A stretch of 27,070 nt of DNA, taken from assembly GCA_021443045.1 (NCBI GenBank), contig JABUUT010000003.1, positions 1 to 27,070 on the forward strand, given 5' to 3'. Position 1 is the first letter of the stretch. Every line of letters starts with the position of its first letter. Position numbers and translations under genes: made by a program. This document shows positions 23,560 through 27,070 of the stretch, in pieces. Under the pieces are notes generated by a model. That model searched no databases. It saw only the letters and a list, made by a program, of their open reading frames with translations, and was not told the DNA's origin. The stretch is from Fibrobacteraceae bacterium. Lineage in GTDB: Bacteria; Fibrobacterota; Fibrobacteria; Fibrobacterales; Fibrobacteraceae.

Positions 23560-24639
23560 ATGGATAACAAAACCTTGAAAAAACTGCACCAATGGTTTTA
23601 CAAAAATGCGGTTTCTCTCCCTTGGCGGCCCACAGACTTAAGCAGCAAACGAGATCCCTACGTTGTATGGATCAGTGAAACCATGCTCCAGCAAACCCAA
23701 GTTGCCACAGTCATAGATTATTTTTCCCGATGGATAAAACGATTTCCCGATGTATCAACCTTAGCCACCACAAAAGACGAGGAAGTTTTAAAATACTGGC
23801 AGGGTCTAGGATACTATTCCAGAGCAAAAAATATTTTAAAAACCGCTCATGCCATAGTCAATGAATTTGGAGGAAAGTTTCCAGAAAATCGCAAACAGCT
23901 CGAACACCTTCCAGGCATTGGCAAATACACGGCGGGAGCTATTTTAAGCCTGGCCTACCACCAAAACGAACCCATTCTCGACGGAAACTTGATTCGTATT
24001 TTTTCGCGGCTCTGGGGTATTGATTTTTTACCCACCTCTAAAGAGCATAGCCAAATTTACTGGAGCCACGCCCAAGATTTCGCAGCAAAATCAGCACACC
24101 TGAACAACGAAGCCTTAATGGAACTTGGCCGTACCGTTTGCAAAGTGCGCGATCCTCTATGCCACAGTTGCCCTCTGCAAAAAATTTGCCAAGCTAATTT
24201 AACTCAAACCACATCCCAATTTCCACCCTCAAAAAAACATGTGGTAAAAAACTGGAATGGAACCATTCTGATAGTAGAATCTTCCGATGGAAAAATCCTT
24301 GGCATAAAAGGAGGCCACTATTTTTTAAACAACCAACTGGTGCTCCCCCACTTTGAAAGGCCCCGAGGCAACGACACCACTTTACCCCCACAAGTCGAAG
24401 AATACCTTAACACCGACCATATTTTACAAACAAATTATCTAGGGACTTTTAGACACAGCATAACCATTCACAAAATATGTGCCAATGTGCTTCATATTAT
24501 CATGAGCAAGCCCACCACAAAATGCCTTATAAGCAAAAGAGACCTGCCACAAAATATAGAATTTCGCTGGATAGAAAAAGCGAAGGCCACCACCGCCTTC
24601 GCCAACAGTTTTAGTTTAAAAGCCATTAAGCTTCTTTAA
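23560..24639 (+). CDS. mutY: Adenine DNA glycosylase MutY
   Basis: The 359-residue product removes adenine mispaired with 8-oxoguanine. It shows SETMLQQTQV with catalytic Glu40, the helix-hairpin-helix LPGIGKYTAGAI, the catalytic Asp141 (ILDGNLIR), and the [4Fe-4S] cluster ligands Cys194, Cys201, Cys204 and Cys210 (spacing 6-2-5). Residues from about 225 form the C-terminal NUDIX-like domain that recognises 8-oxoguanine; it is divergent but the right length. It follows the glycosyltransferase by 12 bp with a weak AGG ribosome site, so it is probably co-transcribed. Its 3' end holds a terminator for the opposite strand. Confidence 0.95.
   Translation: MDNKTLKKLHQWFYKNAVSLPWRPTDLSSKRDPYVVWISETMLQQTQVATVIDYFSRWIKRFPDVSTLATTKDEEVLKYWQGLGYYSRAKNILKTAHAIVNEFGGKFPENRKQLEHLPGIGKYTAGAILSLAYHQNEPILDGNLIRIFSRLWGIDFLPTSKEHSQIYWSHAQDFAAKSAHLNNEALMELGRTVCKVRDPLCHSCPLQKICQANLTQTTSQFPPSKKHVVKNWNGTILIVESSDGKILGIKGGHYFLNNQLVLPHFERPRGNDTTLPPQVEEYLNTDHILQTNYLGTFRHSITIHKICANVLHIIMSKPTTKCLISKRDLPQNIEFRWIEKAKATTAFANSFSLKAIKLL
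24575..24602 (-). terminator. Terminator of the outer-membrane operon, inside mutY
   Basis: Read on the minus strand, GCGAAGGC (24602-24595), a 7-base loop and GCCTTCGC (24587-24580) form a perfect 8-bp stem followed by TTTTT. It lies about 50 bp beyond the stop of the 24652-26376 gene and within the last codons of mutY, so one sequence both codes for MutY and ends the convergent transcript. Confidence 0.8.
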
Positions 24640-24651
24640 AGCAACCGCACC

Positions 24652-26376
24652 TTAAAACATTTTCTTCGCAGTACAAATAAAGCGCAAACGGTCGTATCCT
24701 CCATTAGGAACTTCCACCACCTCGTCAGCCAACACATGGAGCAAGGTTCCAGACAAAAATATTCCATACTTGGGAAACTGCTGTTCAAAGGTAGCATCCC
24801 AATACCAGTCGCCTTTCACCGTCAACGGGTCTTGGGTTCTTAAATTCCAGCCCGCATCACTACGGTATTTTATAGAATGGGAAATGCGGAAAGAGCCATT
24901 AATGAGCCAATCCCCCGTAAAGCCCACAAAAAATTCCACAGGCTCAACCTCAGCTTTTTCTATGATTCCGCTAATTTGTTCAAAACCTGCACTAGCATTA
25001 AACTTGAACATATCTTTATACCCAAAATCCATCCATAGTTCTCCTGTAACCCCATTTATCCAATCTTCTATTCTGGAGACATTGCCATAACGTGTATCAA
25101 TGCTCCTGGTTTCGCCCTTTTCGTTTTTAATTTTAAAGACATCGTAACCATCTACTTCAAAAGTTTCTGCACCATGCTCAGCCCAGTAACTGCCCTTACC
25201 GCCCAGCACAACATTCCCAATAGTATCCGCCAAAATAGCATAGCCTTGAATTAAATTCATTTGACCATTGGCTGTCAAATCAATTGTATGGTTCTTATAA
25301 AATTCCTTTGTATCAGCTAACGGATTCAACCGAGAACCAGAAATATTTTTTATACCAATAATAGTGCCAAAGTTTTGAAACGCAGAAATACCATATTGAG
25401 TACTATCCTGAACAAGCCAGTCCCGGTCATTAATACCAAACATCACATCGACCGTTAGGCGAGAAACAGGCTGCAAACGAAATTCTATAAAAGGAAAATA
25501 AACTTGACCATCCTTAAGTTTAGAATAAACATAGCCAGAATCATCCACGGCTCTATAGGCAATTCCTACAGAATATCCTATCACAGAATTCCTACAAAAT
25601 TCCCCACAACTGTATTTGGCACTATAATCAACTTCTCTGCGATGCCCTTCTTCTTTATCCCAGTTGTTCTGATAAAACCCGTCTTGGTATGTTACCGTCA
25701 TAAACAAATGACCTAAATCCAGGCGGCCTTCCACTCTTGGCTTGTAATGTACAGGAATCCACATGTTTGATTCTGAATAATACCAAAGATATTCCTCACC
25801 AGCCAATAAAGATGCATTGACAAAGGAGTTTGTAAAGCCGAGCCCACCATAGGCTGTACTAAAGAAAGGCCAATTTTCACCAAAAAAGGCAAAGGAATCA
25901 TCTACCTGCTTTTTTCGAACCGCACCCGTTCTATCCGAAAAATGGTCGTCCTGAAAAAGCCTGGCTGTTGCCCAAAACCCCTTAAAAGAAGGTGTGGTAA
26001 AACCGCCCTCCAAAATAGGTGTCCTATTACCTATACCTGATTCATGCTGGGTGTCATTAAAATTCTGATAAATCATGTCACCCAATTCGTTGCCGGTTTT
26101 CATCCAAATTCCAGCAGCCAGAGGAGTCCAGGAGGGGGTTCCCGACATACGATTCAAAAGAAGGCGGTCCCTTAATTTTGAAGAAGACCACAATTCACTT
26201 TCGCTGTGAACACCGCCTGCACCTAGGATTCTGTCAAAAAAAAATGTGGGGCCAGCAATTAAAAAAGTTCCATCGGCTCTAGTTTCATATTCCATGCCCT
26301 CCATTTCCACATTAACCTGTGCAAAAGCACAAGGCACAAAAAGCAGGCATACCATCGTCAACAAAAATTTTCTCAT
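24652..26376 (-). CDS. Large outer-membrane beta-barrel protein
   Basis: The 574-residue product has a signal peptide (MRKFLLTMVCLLFVPCAFA, about 1-19). The rest is strand-rich, full of Trp, Tyr, Phe and Gly with polar loops, and the C-terminal residue is Phe, as in outer-membrane barrels recognised by BAM. I do not recognise a family; it looks like the lineage-specific barrel proteins common in cellulolytic and related Gram-negatives. ATG 26376 is chosen over an in-frame TTG six bases upstream because it directly precedes the signal peptide; AGGA lies about ten bases before it. Its start overlaps the upstream barrel gene stop (TAATG), so the two are co-expressed and their products may work together. 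Confidence 0.75.
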   Translation of the reverse strand: MRKFLLTMVCLLFVPCAFAQVNVEMEGMEYETRADGTFLIAGPTFFFDRILGAGGVHSESELWSSSKLRDRLLLNRMSGTPSWTPLAAGIWMKTGNELGDMIYQNFNDTQHESGIGNRTPILEGGFTTPSFKGFWATARLFQDDHFSDRTGAVRKKQVDDSFAFFGENWPFFSTAYGGLGFTNSFVNASLLAGEEYLWYYSESNMWIPVHYKPRVEGRLDLGHLFMTVTYQDGFYQNNWDKEEGHRREVDYSAKYSCGEFCRNSVIGYSVGIAYRAVDDSGYVYSKLKDGQVYFPFIEFRLQPVSRLTVDVMFGINDRDWLVQDSTQYGISAFQNFGTIIGIKNISGSRLNPLADTKEFYKNHTIDLTANGQMNLIQGYAILADTIGNVVLGGKGSYWAEHGAETFEVDGYDVFKIKNEKGETRSIDTRYGNVSRIEDWINGVTGELWMDFGYKDMFKFNASAGFEQISGIIEKAEVEPVEFFVGFTGDWLINGSFRISHSIKYRSDAGWNLRTQDPLTVKGDWYWDATFEQQFPKYGIFLSGTLLHVLADEVVEVPNGGYDRLRFICTAKKMF

Positions 26377-26999
26377 TACCAAATTTTCCTTTCTACATAA
26401 ACACCTGCGGTCATCATATTGGATCTATTCGGTAAAGTCCAAATTTGCTCCCAAAGCAAGTTAAACCCGATGCGCATCTTTTCAAAATTCCACAGGGGCA
26501 CATTAATCCGGCTAAACCACCCAAACTCTGTTTCATTATCAACCAAAGTTCCCCCCAAATTTCTTTTAAAATCAATTTCTTCACCGTCCTCCATGTCGGC
26601 ACGAGCCCAGCTACAAGCAAAGCCAGCTCCCAAAATAATGGGGCGAATATATTTTAAACTCCAATCGAGGCCCAGTTTACCCGAAAACTGATGAGCCCCA
26701 TCAATTTCTGTTTTGCGAACCGGTTTAAAATAGGAGTAGTGAAACAAGACAATTCCATCTACATTTTCCCAATAGGAATAGCGCACACCAATGCCTCCAT
26801 AAAGGGAATTTTCCACAGCATCAATCAATTCGCCCCAGGGATAAACCTCGCCCCCTTCCAAGGATACATACAAATGAGAAAAAGCGTTCTCCGCCGAATT
26901 TGTAAAACCAACGCCACTGTCTTGGGCATAGCCAAAAGAAAAAGCTATAAAAAATGGTGTAAAAAATATTAGGGATTTTATTTTAGAAAACATATTCAT
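26376..26999 (-). CDS. Small outer-membrane beta-barrel protein
   Basis: The 207-residue product has a signal peptide (to about residue 25, ending SFGYA) and then alternating strands with a Trp as the last residue, which suits a barrel of eight or so strands. I cannot assign a family or function. It starts inside the stop codon of the gene at the right edge (ATGA overlap) and is joined by TAATG to the larger barrel gene that follows, so all three share a transcript. AAGG lies about 5 bases before the ATG; Met3 is an alternative start. Confidence 0.75.
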   Translation of the reverse strand: MNMFSKIKSLIFFTPFFIAFSFGYAQDSGVGFTNSAENAFSHLYVSLEGGEVYPWGELIDAVENSLYGGIGVRYSYWENVDGIVLFHYSYFKPVRKTEIDGAHQFSGKLGLDWSLKYIRPIILGAGFACSWARADMEDGEEIDFKRNLGGTLVDNETEFGWFSRINVPLWNFEKMRIGFNLLWEQIWTLPNRSNMMTAGVYVERKIW

Positions 27000-27070
27000 A
27001 GCAACCTTAATGCCTGTGCAAAAAATCCATCGAAACGAGAATCCTTGCTCCCAGGGAAAGAGGGTTCGCC
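26996..27070 (-). CDS. C-terminus of an RsmB-type rRNA methyltransferase (partial)
   Basis: The last 24 codons of a minus-strand gene run in from the right edge and end in TGA, overlapping the next ATG as ATGA. The end FPGSKDSRFDGFFAQALRLL resembles the C-terminus of RsmB/Sun proteins (16S rRNA m5C methyltransferases), which finish with a PG...DGFF block followed by a basic or hydrophobic tail. Only this short end is visible, so the name is tentative; that it is a coding end is well supported by the overlap. Confidence 0.55.
   Translation of the reverse strand, partial: GEPSFPGSKDSRFDGFFAQALRLL

Overview
The window reads as the chromosome of a Gram-negative bacterium of the Fibrobacterota/FCB type; this is inferred from gene content, not from a marker gene. 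There are many outer-membrane beta-barrel proteins with signal peptides and aromatic C-termini, a group-II (bacterial-type) geranylgeranylglyceryl phosphate synthase, a shikimate kinase/3-dehydroquinate synthase fusion, AT-rich leaders with Shine-Dalgarno sites at only some genes, and densely overlapping genes. I see no rRNA, tRNA, CRISPR array, insertion sequence or prophage.

Layout. (1) 1-1744: a noncoding edge, a small secreted protein on the minus strand with its own terminator, and divergent mltG (cell-wall lytic transglycosylase). (2) 1777-8697, minus strand: a tight six-gene run, in transcription order a small two-TM membrane protein, an ABC ATPase, an ABC-2 permease, two tandem PilT-like ATPases with altered catalytic motifs, and a patatin fused to an outer-membrane barrel. 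Overlaps or gaps of 2-24 bp suggest one operon. It is the best candidate here for an undescribed system. (3) 8698-12599: a small outer-membrane barrel protein, a 319-bp structured intergenic region, the GGGP synthase, a divergent sugar-porter MFS transporter, and an orphan Vsr mismatch endonuclease. (4) 12798-16442: a 1214-residue SWIM/SNF2 helicase. (5) 16729-20221: an overlapping cluster of aroE, an aroK-aroB fusion and an Rmd-like nucleotide-sugar reductase, ended by a strong terminator. (6) 20314-24639: a secreted lipocalin-like (CrtC/AttH-type) protein, a eukaryotic-type (HIS6-like) HisA, a GT4 glycosyltransferase and MutY. (7) 24652-27070, minus strand: two outer-membrane barrel proteins and, at the right edge, the last 24 codons of a probable RsmB-type rRNA methyltransferase.

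How the genes fit together. aroE and aroK-aroB supply three steps of the shikimate pathway. Rmd and the GT4 enzyme point to glycan or envelope synthesis. The GGGP synthase makes an ether-lipid precursor. MutY and Vsr are DNA repair enzymes but are not linked. The six-gene minus-strand run pairs an inner-membrane exporter and motor-like ATPases with an outer-membrane patatin protein, so an envelope transport or surface function is plausible but unproven.
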